Shown here in pieces: positions 49,601 through 61,710 of a stretch of DNA of 64,000 nt. Every line of letters starts with the position of its first letter. Positions within the stretch are counted from its first letter, which is position 1. The position numbers were made by a program, and so were the translations under genes. Where the stretch lies: the NCBI GenBank assembly GCA_013398175.1, contig VZRZ01002349.1, positions 171,682 through 235,681 on the forward strand. The letters run 5' to 3'. The stretch is from Climacteris rufus. Lineage: Eukaryota; Chordata; Aves; Passeriformes; Climacteridae. The notes below the pieces were generated by a model, which searched no databases, had not been told where the DNA came from, and saw only the letters and a program-made list of their open reading frames with translations.

Positions 49601-51708
49601 TGTGCTGCTTTGCTGCTCCATTGGAGTGCCAACTCACAGATTGCTTCTAACAGGTACCCTGCAGGATCATGTGAGGATGTTTTCAGCCTAAGAAAGTGTG
49701 TCATTGGCAAAATCCCAGGTTAACAGGTGATGGAGCTGTAGAGTTGTTAGCCATTGGGTCAGGGAGAAGTGAAGGCAGAGGTGAGGAGTCTGCAGTTCAC
49801 AGTGGAGGCTGCATATGAAGCCAGGTAACCCTAGACTTCTGTCCTGAGGCCACACGCATTCTGTTAGCTCTGAACCGTCTTAAACTTACGCAAGCAAGCG
49901 TCTGTCCTTCAGAAATGCTCTGTGAAACACAATATTCACTCGCTGAGCCTTTTTATCTCTCCACAGCAGATAGGCAGAAGAGAGTAAAAATAGTGCTTGG
50001 CAGCTCAGTTGTGTTTGGGGACACAGAGTAAGACTTTCTTAGTGTTCTGCCCTCAGCAGAATGGTCCTTTCTCTGGGGGTGTGTTTTTTACTTGCTGCTA
50101 CGTGGCTTAATTTTAACCTGCTCTACAGCATCTGGGCTTCAAGATAAAATAGTTCTTTGCTGTCTTTGTTCTTAACACACAGGCTGAAAACTTGAGCTGT
50201 TTACTGAACCACCATTTCATAACATTTGTCTTTGGCCAAAGACTTTGCTTCAAACTGCGTTTTTTTTTCTGAGATAGCAGTTGCTAATTTCTGGTTACTG
50301 AGAAACCTGGCTTTACTGGAGCACAGAGAACTCCACAGTGTGAGGAAGATGAAGGTAAAATTACTGCAACAGTAATACAGCAGTAATAGCAATAGCTGAG
50401 TTCATGTGGATACCATAGTTTATAACTGAAGATGTTCATCTCGTTACATTAAAGGTGTCTCTGTATGCCAAAGCACAATGATTTTTAATTCACTCATTAG
50501 AGCAAGGCTGTGCTGCTTGACCCCTCTACTTACAGCTTATTTTTCCATGCATCAGACTGAAAGGAGGAGGGACAAATGACTTGGCAACAAAGCCAGCAAA
50601 GGTGTTGAAAACTGTAGCAGCAACAAAAGCATTCTAAGAAGTGCCTTATTGTGTTAGTCTGACATTCCCATACCTGTTCAGAGACTGCCCACCTGATTGT
50701 GGTGTTACTTCCAGTTCTCTGCAGTATGATCAGTTAAGACTGTGTTGAAAACGAAATGAAAATCCACTAATGAAAATAGAAGCATGGTGTAGATGAGAGG
50801 CTAAATGGGAGCTCAGCTGAAAAGAGAAACCTACAGTAAAGGTCTTGCATTGCAGAGGAGCAATTTTTCAGGTTAACCTTATACACAAATCTCTGCATTA
50901 GCCTCCCAGTGAAGCACTGTGGATATATAATTTCTTCTATATTTCCAAAGGCACTTGGGGTCTGCTGAAGAGTTTTCACAGTTACTGTAAGGCTTGAAAT
51001 TCTATTTTGAAAAGAATCTAGTGAGGTGTGCTGGGTTATTTGGGGGTTTCAGGATGTATGTACCACAGTGAATTCTGCCCTGGGTATCTTTTTCTAGGCA
51101 GATCTTGCATTCAGCATAGAAATACCAAAACATTGGCAATTCTTCCATTGGGATCTTTAAAACATGATCAATTTTCAGTTTAAAACCTGCCTTGGAAATT
51201 TCAGATACAGCTGCCAGCATCCTTTGGAAAGCACAGAGGGCTTGTTTTCTGGGATGTGGAAGAGCTTTTGGTACTTAGTGATGTCATTATGTGGCTTCTG
51301 CCCGTTGAATTGTTTCTCCAAAGCTGTGGATGAACTTTCTAATTTTTTTTTTCATTGCTCCTTAGTTTGTATTTTTTCAGGCATAGTAATGTAGTGTGGT
51401 GGTATTCTATTTACAAAGAAAAACCAACCAGCAACTTGGTAGCTTTTATCAAAAGCTGTAGTACAGCATTTGATGGAGACTGATGCTTGTATCTTCTGTG
51501 TGCTTCTGGATGGTAACCTGGAGTTTCCCACTTTTGTATCCTTAATCCCTCTGTGATCTCTGAGTGGGGGAGAGCATGGACCATGCAGTTACATTTATAC
51601 AGAGTTTTGTTCTCTCTGTTTTGTGGTGGGCTGGGGCAGAAGAAGAGCTGTGTTCTCCACATACAGAATACATTTCCTAGGCTTAATTTATGTTTGTATC
51701 TTTGATAG
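43638..51708 (+). other. LPGAT1: LPGAT1 intron 5
   Basis: An 8.1-kb intron between a GTAGGA donor and a TTTGATAG acceptor (51701-51708). It contains the 101-bp duplication around an N (46470-46642), GC-richer pockets at about 45000-45540 and 47380-47700, and a non-repetitive candidate regulatory stretch at about 47700-48070. Open frames of up to 128 codons (46084-46470) show no recognisable protein. Confidence 0.65.
46470..46642 (+). repeat. 101-bp-offset duplication flanking an N, poly-T ended
   Basis: Copy 1 (46470-46544) and copy 2 (46571-46642) share GATG-TTTTCTAGCTCATGG and the following GAAATGGCAGAGAAGGCTTGG/TTTAATCCACTAAC text, then end in 21 and 18 T residues. The single ambiguous base of the window, at 46575, is inside copy 2 at the position where copy 1 has C. 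This pattern is typical of a false duplication left by gap closing across a homopolymer, though a true tandem duplication is possible. Confidence 0.85.
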
Positions 51709-51815
51709 GATTTTTCCAGTGAAAGATGTACCTGCAGAGCCTGAAGCTCTCACAAACTGGCTGTATCAACGATTCATTGAGAAGGAGGACCTCTTGACAC
51801 ATTTCTATGAAACAG
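51709..51815 (+). CDS. LPGAT1: LPGAT1 coding exon 6 (residues 285-321)
   Basis: This exon encodes R285 (last base), IFPVKDVPAEPEALTNWLYQ and RFIEKEDLLTHFYET, and the first base of G321. The segment follows the catalytic fold and is highly characteristic of LPGAT1 (NWLYQRFIEKEDLL). The acceptor is TTGATAG|GATTTT and the donor is GAAACAG|GTAGGA, phase 1. The frame remains open for 47 further codons past the donor, to a stop at 51956-51958, so retention of intron 6 would give a different C-terminus lacking the last membrane segment. Confidence 0.95.
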
Positions 51816-54800
51816 GTAGGATGCTCTCCAAAGAGAATTGTGCTTTGCTACTGACTTTTCTTATAAGGATCTTACAAGATGGCTTAAGAATGTGTAAGCA
51901 TTCTTCACATGAATACAGGAGATACTATTACTACTTCTCATGTGGCAAAAAGGTATGATTAACAAATTATCTAGGAAAGGTAAATTACCTCAGCAACATT
52001 AGAATTCGTGTTTGGAAGCTGTCAAAACAAATATAAGGAGATCCTCTCTGCAGTAACACACAGTTCAGCTGTGAAACTTGCTGCCATGGGATTTCATGGA
52101 GTGGAATAATTTAGGAATATGCCAAGATGTATGATTGGAAGGCTCTGGGAGAACTACATGGCACACAGTCTCTGGAGGCTGGATCTGCAGCCCTGTGCTG
52201 TCAGTGCTAGCCTCCTTGCTGTGAGGATCACTGCTGTCATCATACACTTCCCATGCTAATGGAGCAGAGGAATTTGAATAAACTTGGGGCATTAATACCA
52301 TTACTGAGGGGATACTGGCACACATGAGGTTTAAAATATCAGGTAAATGCTTTGAAACTGTAGCTGGAGGAGTTTCCTCAAGGCTCTTTTTTCCATACAG
52401 TTCATACTGAAGTATGTCACCTGCCCTCCAGTGGGAAGGAGAGAGGGGAATGAGATTGGCAACTGTGTGTTCAGGATACAAAATGTAGGAATACATCATA
52501 ATAAAAAAGAAAAATGAAGTCCAGAGAGGAAAAACTTGAGTTGTATTTCAATATGTAGAGGAGCTTATGAAACATAGACTGAGCAGGGAGACTCCAGATG
52601 GAATAATGCAACTTGTCTCTAAAGGAAAATATTCTTTGTTGGCAGATCACAGTTGTTGATGGGGGAAAAAATGTTCAGTTTCTCAAGTCAGCTGAGTTTA
52701 GTATTCCAGGGTGGCTGTGTTAAACAAGGATGCTGCTTCTATTAGATGATTTATTGCAAAGGCTGCTTAATTCAGTTTTAAGTGCTTAATTTATCAATCC
52801 AAGTGCTTAAAGAGATTAATAGAATTCTTTAACAACTCAAAGTTGTATTTTGTTTTATGAAATATTGCTGTCACTCAGCCATCATTGATGGCAAAAGTCA
52901 GACCCTGCTATATAAATCACATCCAAATGCGTATATTGCACTTCATTAGACAAATAACTTTGTGAATACCTTTAAAAATACAAGTGTAGCAAATAGATTG
53001 CAAATAATTCTTGGTTTTGAGATCTTATTTTATACTATTGAAATAAGTCATACTCAGAAAATCTAACTAGTCCAGAATTTCAGAGAGTATAATTAATATA
53101 ATCAGATTTATTCATTAAAATGTGCTTCCAAAATAGGATAATTGGTAATAATTTGCCAGTGCAATCAGTATGAATTAATAAAGACATGTTTTAAATGTAA
53201 ATGCTATGACATAGGACCTTATTAGGCATAAATTAGCATAATTTAAAGTTACTGCCATTTATACCTGTTGAGAACTTGCTTGCATTATTTTTGTTGGCTT
53301 ACTGGGAAAGTGCTGTTACATGTTTTGGAAACCCCTGGAAAAGTCCTGAGGTTGAATGGGAGGGGAATCCCTGAAGCTGCTCTAGAGCCACCTTTGTACT
53401 GACTGACCTGTTACATGGTCACAAGTTGCTGAGGTTTTAAGACTTAGGGTTCTTTCATAATTTATTATTATTATAATTATATTATTTAAAATACATACTG
53501 CTTAGGAACTTCTCTGTTCATAAAGCTCACTTCATAAAGGTGGAGCAACATTTAATGCTGCATAAAACTTGGTTTGCATTGACAGTAGCATGGCTAAGAA
53601 CACATTCTTCTGATGTATTTTCATTTTGGGAAGAGAAAAAAACAAAGCCTGAAGTTCCTTTTTCCATTTTGCTATTTTCTTAAGTGTTAAGAACTTTAAT
53701 AATCTAGGGAAAACCTGTAATATTAGACCTCTTGAATTTAAAGAAAAAATGTGCCTAAAATTTGGCATGAAACTGTCCCATAATTTCTTACAGGTGCATT
53801 TTAGACATTTCATTTATAAAATTAAAATCATTTTGAGTCTGTAGGTAACAGACTCCTGTTTCAGCAGCTAGTGGTGGAAAATTTGTATTGGCAAGTTCTT
53901 GATTTCTCTGAAGCCTTCAGCAGGATAACCTTGAACACCGCAGTAACACAAGTGAGATTACATGTAGCAGGACAAAACTCCAGGGGACTAGTAAGGGAAA
54001 AAAAAAAACAACCATAAACCAGGAGCAGCTGGAAATGAGCAACTTCATACTGAAGTCATTGTGCTCCTCATTCCCTGTGCTCATAAGCCAGGTGGTGTGA
54101 GGTAGTGAGAAAAGGAAGGAATGTCATCCCCAGTGCTGTGGAAGCACTCTTTGTACCAAATCTGAAACCTCCTCTGGAAATTCTGCATACAGGTCCATCA
54201 TCCCTCTCAAGGAATATGAATTGAACTGGAAGAGGGACAGATGAAAAGAAGAAAGGAGCTAAGATGATTAAGGGAAAGGAGGAGTTGTTTCTGTGAAGGA
54301 CAGCTAGAAATACTTGGCTTATCTCAGCTGGGAAAGTGAAGGCTCAGAGATGGCCTGGGAGGGAGGGAAGAGACAGCTGTCTGTATTTACCAGAGAAAAA
54401 GGAAAGTTATTTAAACCAGAGGTCAGTGCTGGTGCAGAAAAACAAATGGGCCGTGGAAGAACAAATGCAGCATAGAGTGGGCAAATAGAAACGTAGCCAT
54501 GAGAGTTACTGGGGAATAAATGATGTGGCAAATCTGCCCAAGTGTGAAATACCTATCAGTGAGAGGTGGATGGGGCTCATCAAGGGGGTTTTTAGGCTTT
54601 TGCTTTGTTTGATTTGGATTTGCTTTTTTTTTTTTTTTCCTTTAATTTAAGAGCATTCATGCAGGAAGAAAAGCTTTGTCTTAAATGCTTGATTGCAGTT
54701 CCTCCAGTGATTGCAAATGTGAAGCACAGAGATAAGCTGCTGATGGTATCTAATTGCCTAAATTGTGTGGTTCCTAAGATTAAAAATTGACACTGCAGCA

Positions 54801-55746
54801 TCTTTACTCTCTGAGTCATTAATTTCATGTTCTTCTGAGAGAAGCTGAGACTCCATAATGCTGCAGCAAGTTCATAATTTTCTGTGGTATATTCAGAGTT
54901 TTTTATCCCCTGTTCAGGGTTAACAACAACAAAAGTGGTTTTGTGCATCTCAGTAAAATGTAACACAAATGATTTAATGTGCTGATGTAAATATATGCAA
55001 ATAGTTTGCTTATGATCATAAAGCTCTGATGTATTCAGGCACATTTAATTTAATTTAGTGTTGCAAGTCAGAAGAAGTCAAAATATGGAAAGAGGAATTT
55101 TTTTTTATTGTCAGCTGTATCTCTTGCCAGTCTCTCCCATCTAAGCAAGCATTTCAGTAAAGGATTTCTGGAAAACTCCACAGCAAATTACAATGTTTCC
55201 TTTGTCTGTGTGACTGGATGTTCAAATAATATGTGGAAACTGTTCTTTAAAAAAAAGTGTGTGTATTGGCATTTTCAAGGGGAACCTCAAAGAATGTATG
55301 TCTGTTGCTCCTTCACAGTATACAGAATCATCAGCAAGCAGCTGTAAAGGTTAATATGGAATCCATTCAGTTTGATCCTGGAGATATTAATAAAACTTCA
55401 AAAATAACACAGAAAACTTAGCTGACTGTTGGATCTCTCTGCAAAGGCTGATTACAATGGTAGCAGCTTCTAAGGAATGCTTGGAGGCTTATGCTTAAAG
55501 TTTAAAAGGAAATTAAAATCACTCTTAGTAATTAAGATAAGGGGTTGTGCTTTGTTTTGGTTTTTATTTTCTTGAAGGCATCTGATAATGCTGGAGAATC
55601 TTTCATAACTTTGACAGCATAATAGAGAAGCAACCAATGAGCAGTGTGTGGGCAGCACTGCTGGGGGAAGCAGTGGTGTAAAGAATTGTGCATTAAGGCT
55701 GTGGTGCCTGTGCAAAGCACTGAATATGTTTTCTTTTCTCTTGCAG
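51816..55746 (+). other. LPGAT1: LPGAT1 intron 6
   Basis: A 3.9-kb intron ending at CTCTTGCAG (55738-55746). An AT-rich block at about 52900-53260 and an (ATT)-rich run at 53460-53488 stand out, followed by a probable old CR1 relic at 54240-54580. A 144-codon minus-strand open frame at 52065-52499 has no recognisable homology. Confidence 0.65.
54240..54580 (+). mobile_element. Probable ancient CR1 relic, sense orientation
   Basis: AAGATGATTAAGGGAAAGGA (54261 onward), CTGTGAAGGACAGCTAGAAA, a TTATCTCAGCTGGGAAAGTG block and GAAGGCTCAGAGATGG follow the order of the CR1 segment encoding the YEERLREL..LFSLEKRRL region. The later AGAACAAATGCAGCATAGAG would fall near the end of the ORF. Divergence is high and boundaries are approximate. 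Confidence 0.45.
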
Positions 55747-55898
55747 GAGCTTTTCCACCACCCCAGGGTCAGACCAAGGCGATTTCTCGGGCGATGACCC
55801 TCAGTAACCTGTGGCTGGTTGCCATACAATCATTCGCGTTCCTGTCAGGAGGGATGTGGTACTGCCTCTTTCAGTATTTGTACCATTGCCTATTTTAA
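55747..55898 (+). CDS. LPGAT1: LPGAT1 coding exon 7 (residues 321-370, stop)
   Basis: The terminal coding exon gives AFPPPQGQTKAISRAMTLSN and then LWLVAIQSFAFLSGGMWYCL followed by FQYLYHCLF and TAA (55896-55898). Residues about 342-366 form a hydrophobic, aromatic-rich segment fitting a C-terminal membrane anchor. The RxMTLSNLW stretch and the CLF carboxy end match the LPGAT1 C-terminus as I know it. The acceptor is CTTGCAG|GAGCTT. The joined CDS is 1113 nt, and the 370-residue product equals the mammalian length. Confidence 0.96.
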
Positions 55899-57326
55899 AA
55901 GTGGAATGGGACCTGAGGACACAATGGGGAATCCAGGCTCTTGCAAATGAGTATCATGTTGTATGTGCAAATGTGAATATTCAAGAGTAAAGGAAAATAC
56001 TGGATGGACTTTTACCTCTCTTTGGGGGAAATTTTAAACTCCACTAAAAGTGAAGATCAGTAACATAGTGACCTGATGATGTATTATTTTAAGAATTGTC
56101 TGTATTTTTAAAGATGTATACTCTCACCCACACTTAAGCAAATTCAGCATTTGGACAAAAGGTGCAATCGTACAACCACCGTAGAAGAATGTCTGTGACA
56201 AGAAAGCTTTGTCACCACAAGTATTTCTTGGCATTGTAGTTAGAGCTCAGAAAATTCAGCAACTTGTCTCTTCAGTAGTGTGTACAGCATTGGTGTGGTA
56301 GAGATTCCTCATTTGCACAACTTGTACTTTATTGCAGCTCATTGTGCTGGAGTCCAAGATACTCGACAGAGCTGGTGGAGGTGTCTTTGTGGCTACACAG
56401 TCAGCAGTTGTTGTAGCAGACACATTGATCTGAAACCAACACCCAAATAAGATCCCATGTCAGGTCTGTTCTCTGAGGAACTGCTCCTCAAAAAAGCATT
56501 GCAGCATCATAGTGTGATTAAAAGCTGTCTGCCTGTGATCAGTCAGCCCATCCCTGCTGTGGTCTGACCACCAGCTCTCTGAATTCCGTGTGCTACCGGT
56601 GTCTCTTGTTAGGAGGAAACTTGGAAAATCCAAAGTCACTCAGTTCAATTCCCTTTTTGTTCAGAATGCAGCTCAACCATCATCATCAGTTTGGAAAATG
56701 CACTTTTAAAGGTGAAGATACAGTGAAGGAAAGACAGAAAACTTAGGGAATAGAGGGAGGCTTTGTTAGTCATGCATTGGAAGCCGGGGCAATTCCAGCT
56801 TTTCTGAAGGTCTGCTGGTGCTGCTGGTGATTTTTAGCCACCTTTGTATTTTGTATGCTGCAGTCCAACCAAGGTGACCTTTGAGTGGTTTATAGAGGCC
56901 TTTTTCTCCCTGCTAGTTGCAACAATGCTAAATATACTTGTGGGAGAGTTTCAATAATTCAATGCCAACCATCTTCGTGTTTTGCTAAGGAGGAATAGAA
57001 AAACTAGTTTCTTAAAAAGAAAAAAAATAGGTATAGTTGCTACCATAAATCTGTAGAAAGATACTACTGAAAAAATAAGTATGGTAAATATTCTGATAAC
57101 TACATGGAGGGCAGTATTAATTAGCTGTCCACTAAAATCTTATTCTAAAATCTTACTGAAAGAAAGGTGGGTTAAACTGAAGGGCAGTGGAAACAGAAGA
57201 CACTTTCAGATGTGTAGTGCAGGATCCTTTTGAAAGGATGCCTGTGATGTACAGCCTTACTTCTGGCAGGTCTGGTTGGCATTGTGTTTATGTGATTATG
57301 CACAGATTTGAGAGAACTGTTCCTAA

Positions 57327-57332
57327 AATAAA
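57327..57332 (+). promoter_or_regulatory. LPGAT1: AATAAA, possible proximal poly(A) signal
   Basis: Canonical hexamer about 1.4 kb after the stop codon. Its downstream sequence is only weakly T/GT-rich, so it is a minor candidate. Confidence 0.3.
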
Positions 57333-59501
57333 ACTAATCTCTCTAAATACAGGCAGGGTAGCCAGAACTTCAGATGCTGGCATACTGCCTTTTACAGAGT
57401 AATTTTGTTCAGAACAAAGTAAGCCCTCAATAGTTTTGGCTCTGAGCTAGCAATATTGATTCCCCTTCTGTCTCCCTCTGCTGCTACATGAATCACAGGA
57501 GGTGGTGTGCAGAATACAAAACCGTGCCAGTGTTCCCTTTCTTGGGGGGAGCAAAGAGCACACCAAAACACAAGGCAATTTCCCTGGCTTTATGGAAAAA
57601 TACCTGGTCAGATGTGGCACCCCTGCACCCCCTGTGCAGCAGTGTAGCTGAGGTAGCTCAGTGGGGAGGATGCACAATGACACCATGGGAAGTTCCCCTC
57701 TGTGTGTCCCCTCTCTGACTCCACAGAGCCACTGCAGCCTGGAGGCAAAGGACAGTGGCTGCCAACAGCCTGGTGTTTTTCAGGCAGGATGCTGTTTACA
57801 AATACCATCTCTGTGCACCTGAATTCTGGTGTAACAGAAAATCCATTAAAAACAGGTAGGTATGCCCTGATAGGGAGGGAGTCTGGGGAGTATCTGCTTT
57901 TCACGTTGCTCTTGCTCAAGTTCAGCTGATGGAATGAATGTATGTGCCCTGCCATTTTACAGGGGGGGTTGGGGCAGCCCAGCACTGTTCCTGTGTAAAT
58001 GGTTATTTCTGCTGCCCATGGACTGACTCTTAAAACTGCAGAACACAGGTGGCAAGCTGCTCACTACTGTCCTCCCCCAGGTAGTTTGATCAGAACCACA
58101 GAGATGCCCACAGTACAGCTCATTTTATTTTGAGCTAGGACAGACTGGAATGATATAAAAAGGGAAGTTTATATAAGCAGATTGCACAGCAGTTACTCAC
58201 TTCAGGAGATTGTTCTTTACAGACCCTGTGAACTCCATGAAAGAGCATCTTGTTTTTTCAAATGCAGTATTTTTATTTCTTTTCCCCAGTGGGTTGCAGT
58301 CAATAGCGAGTGTTCACGTGCTGCCTCGAGGAATGAGCGCTGCGCAGTGACGTTTCGGACAAGCATTTGATTTATCTGGTCCTGTTCATTTTCACTTTGT
58401 TCCTCTGTAGTTCTTAGCATTGCAAGACATCTGTTTTCAAGCACTGACTGTTGTTTCAGTAGGGTGAGTCAAGAGTCTTAGGTCCCAGGCTTCTCTCCTG
58501 CCTGCACTGGAAAATGCGGGGAACGCCTCACGTACGGCCCGGTCGCCGTAGGTGACACCGGCATCGAAACGTTGCAGAGCAACTCCCCAGGACCCTCCCA
58601 GCAGGAGGATCCTGGATGCTGCTTCATGAAGGAGGATAAATCAGATAAAAGAAGCTTTGCTATGAAGGGAAAAACATAAAATGGATACGAAATGTAGGAA
58701 ATTCTGTGCTAAAAATACCATGCTGGTCCAGGCTGTCTGGAGCTTAGCAGGCAAGTTTGTAAAACACAAATTCCTGTCGGTTGCGGTTCAGTTCTGCCTT
58801 CTGGCAGTTGGCTGGAGTTACGGGTGCAGAGGGCATTTTGCTGCACCATCCATGGGTTTCCTCCTCTGGAGAGTTCAGAATGCATTTTGATAGAAAGTGA
58901 TGTTAATGAATCATACAGTTGATCTCAAATTAATACAACATTGAATTTATATTAGGGGAGAATTAATGGAAGAATGTATAAAATTATCAAAAATTAAAAA
59001 TTCACAGAAAAAAAATGCTAACTGAAAGCTATTACACACAGAAGTGAGAATAGAGCAATTTGAGTAAATAGTGAATTATAACAAGAAAGTTGGTTCTCTG
59101 CCAGGGTTGCACACAAAACATGTCCACGTTTCTACGTTCAGTTGTTCATAAAGAAGTTGTTACAGTTGAAGTTCTGTAAGTTCTGGTTTAGCTTTGCTGC
59201 TCTGTGAATCCCATGATATGAAGAGCACCTGCCCATCCACACTGAGCAGTTTCTTCAGTGCACTGACTGGAGTGAGTGCACCTTCACCACGGTGTCACTT
59301 GGATTCCACCTGTGGTTCTGTCCAGTCCTGCAACCATGGTGGTTTTGTTTTTTGTTTTTTTTTTTTCCTTCTCTTTTTACATTGGCTCTCACCAGATGAA
59401 AAGTGAGATTTCAGTTCAGCTTGCTTTCCTGGAAAATGAAAAGCTTCCCTCTCCCTCCTCCACCCCAGCATCACAAACAAGGTGCATTTTCTTGCAGTCA
59501 A

Positions 59502-59507
59502 AATAAA
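59502..59507 (+). promoter_or_regulatory. LPGAT1: AATAAA, possible poly(A) signal
   Basis: Canonical hexamer followed by a T-rich, TTGTTCACTTGG-type stretch about 25-35 bases downstream. It could mark an intermediate 3' end. Confidence 0.35.
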
Positions 59508-59847
59508 GCGATCACTGCGGTACTGTTCATTGTTCACTTGGTTTGCAAACTCTGTACCTTTCTTTGTGTGACACTGCCATCAAGTGCTGTTAACTTTTCT
59601 CACCTGTTTGTACAAGATAATAACAGATACCGACCACTGTGTGTGACAGGATTCAACTGCTCCGCTTTGCCTTGACGTACATTTCGGGACCAAAGGTACT
59701 TAGAACTGGGATTTCCAAGTCACGAGCCCAGGGTTGGATGCATTCTCTTGACAGTCAGCTGGAGATTTTGTGGTGATCTGATACAATCACACAAAATAAT
59801 GATACATCTGGGGTTCTGTATTGTTTGGAAATAATGGAGCCATATGA

Positions 59848-59853
59848 AATAAA
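59848..59853 (+). promoter_or_regulatory. LPGAT1: AATAAA, possible poly(A) signal
   Basis: Canonical hexamer followed by a T-rich ATAGTTTTTACACTTCTTTT segment about 30 bases downstream. Confidence 0.35.
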
Positions 59854-60429
59854 GGGTTATTTTGCAAAATTGCATATTTGATAGTTTTTACACTTCTTTT
59901 GGAAAAAAAGCAACAGTTGGAAAAGCAAAATGGAAACCATAATGTCTGCTCACATTATAAATGCTTCTGAGCAGCTCTACTTTTTCTGTAAGAACTGTAG
60001 ACTGCCTAGCTGTGATACAGAAGTCATTGAAAGGATTCTATGCATTTTAAAGTTAGACCTTTTATTTTATCCTGGGATAATGAAGTAATTATTCACTGAA
60101 GAACTGTCCTATTAAAATGAGTTAGTTCCTTAAAATTACCATGATGTTCATATTGTATAATGAAGAGGGTTTTTTTATACCAGTTATCTTCACCTCAAAT
60201 TTTCTCCTTCCCTTCTCTGTTACCTGCATTTTTGTTTTGTGTGATAAAGCGGATGTGGAAGCCTGGACTAACTGTCAGTGGCTTTGTGAAGGGTTGGTCA
60301 TGTTTGGAATTATTTTGCTGAATTTATTTCATTGGACTTGGTTTTTTTTTTATGAACTCTTTCCAGCAGCCAATATGTCTTTTGGAAATGTAGACAGATA
60401 CCAGAAGCAGCATTTCTCTTTCTTTCTTT

Positions 60430-60530
60430 TCCCTGGGGTTTTTTTGTGGGTTTTTTTGGTTGTTGGGTTTTTTTTTTGGTTGGTTGGTTGGTTGTTTTTT
60501 TGTTGGGTTTTTTTTTGGTGTGGCAAAAAT
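60430..60530 (+). repeat. T/G-rich low-complexity tract with (GGTT)4
   Basis: Runs of 7-9 T alternate with GGG or GG, and TGGTTGGTTGGTTGG lies near 60478-60494. In RNA this would be a U/G-rich tract in the presumed 3' UTR. As DNA it is simple-sequence repeat. The apparent open reading frame across it (FFLFPGVFLWVFLVVG...) is a product of that composition. Confidence 0.9.
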
Positions 60531-60630
60531 AGAGTTGATTTTTTTTTAAGATTATTTCATGTGCTTCTGATCCTTATTTGATGGTTGTATTTATTGTGCT
60601 TATAACTAATGGATACACAACCTTTATTGT

Positions 60631-60675
60631 GTTAAACATAACCAGTAGGTTGTTAAATGTGGTTAAACATAACCA
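60631..60675 (+). repeat. Short direct repeat GTTAAACATAACCA
   Basis: The 14-mer is present at 60631-60644 and 60662-60675, a 31-bp period, and a CCAGTAG word also recurs shortly after each copy. It is a small degenerate tandem duplication. Confidence 0.8.
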
Positions 60676-61590
60676 TAAACACAACCAGTAGTAAAAGACC
60701 ACTTTGGTTCACTGAAGAGCTGCAGTGTTAATTTGTGAAAGGTAACGTTGGTTATTGGGAAGGACACAGAGACAAATGTTGCAGTGCCTGCAGGGTAAGG
60801 GGAGGAGTGCAGCAGTAGGGGAGAGGGGGCAGCAGCTTCTGCAGCACCTGCTGGAGGCTGTGCCTGTGCTCAGGCTGCAGTTTCTCTGCAAGTCACTGTA
60901 GCAATGAGTCTCAAAGTTGCTGAGAGCTGAGGGCCTGCCAAGGGCAGAACCTGAGCCCCCTTGACCCTGCATTGCCTCGCAGAAGGACGTGACTCCAGCC
61001 TGGCTGTGAGCAAGGCTGTTGTCATTCCGAGATGGGTGCAGCTTTAAGCAGGGATCTGTTGGGGAGCAGCACCAGGTGGAACAGCCCCGTTTTTCCTGTG
61101 GCCCTGGCACCTCTGGCTGGTGGCAGCTCTGAGCCCCTGTCACCTGCTGTGTGCGCTGCTGCTGCCTCCCGCTTCTGCAGCGCCTGACGAGGGGAAGAGG
61201 AACTCCTTGGAGCACCGTGAGACATCTTGCACAGTTTCCAAAGCAGCACCATGGTTGTAGTGACGTCTACCTCTTTGTTTCCCTTCTGGGTTTTGTCTTG
61301 TTTTTCTGTGTGGTGTTTTTCTGTCGGGGTGGGGGGAGTCGGGGAGAGGGAGGGAAAACTTGAAATCTGAATATTAAGACACTGGTGGGGGATCCAGTGT
61401 TTACCAGCTGTGTTGTCATATTGAAAAAGCCATTGTTTTTAATTCTTGCCTAGTATGAAATGTTTGTTTTAAAAAAATCCTTCCTGCTGGAAAGAAAAAT
61501 GTATTTTTAAAAAGGAAAAACATCCCTCTTTTGGCTATGAGAATGTCAGCTGTATGAGTTGTGACCATATCATGACATGCTGATCAGATA

Positions 61591-61596
61591 AATAAA
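61591..61596 (+). promoter_or_regulatory. LPGAT1: AATAAA, candidate distal poly(A) signal
   Basis: Hexamer preceded by another AAATAA-like context (GATAAATAAATT) and followed 20-35 bases later by TTGTATTTTTGCTGTTCTGG, a U/GU-rich downstream element. One of the two best candidates for the main 3' end. Confidence 0.45.
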
Positions 61597-61704
61597 TTTT
61601 TATCTCTCAGGACTATTGTATTTTTGCTGTTCTGGTAACTGTCACAGCTTTTCTGAAAGGATGCTCTTCATCTTTAAATGGCACTAATTTCAGCTGAGAC
61701 AGCA

Positions 61705-61710
61705 AATAAA
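61705..61710 (+). promoter_or_regulatory. LPGAT1: AATAAA, candidate distal poly(A) signal
   Basis: Hexamer in AGCAAATAAAAAGG, followed 10-35 bases later by the GT-rich TCTGTGAATGTCATGTGTGC. This is the strongest GU-rich downstream element among the hexamers in this region. Confidence 0.45.

Noticed and set aside
57652..57667. tRNA A-box-like GTAGCTCAGTGGGGAG
   Set aside because: No B box or cloverleaf can be drawn around it, so I do not call a tRNA or tRNA-derived SINE.
60141..60581. 146-codon open frame with a very hydrophobic, Phe/Gly/Trp-rich end
   Set aside because: The apparent membrane protein is the translation of the T/G simple-sequence tract; no homology.
60709..61215. 168-codon minus-strand frame in a GC-richer stretch
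   Set aside because: Cysteine- and serine-rich composition without a recognisable domain; + strand frames overlap it. Composition explains the openness.
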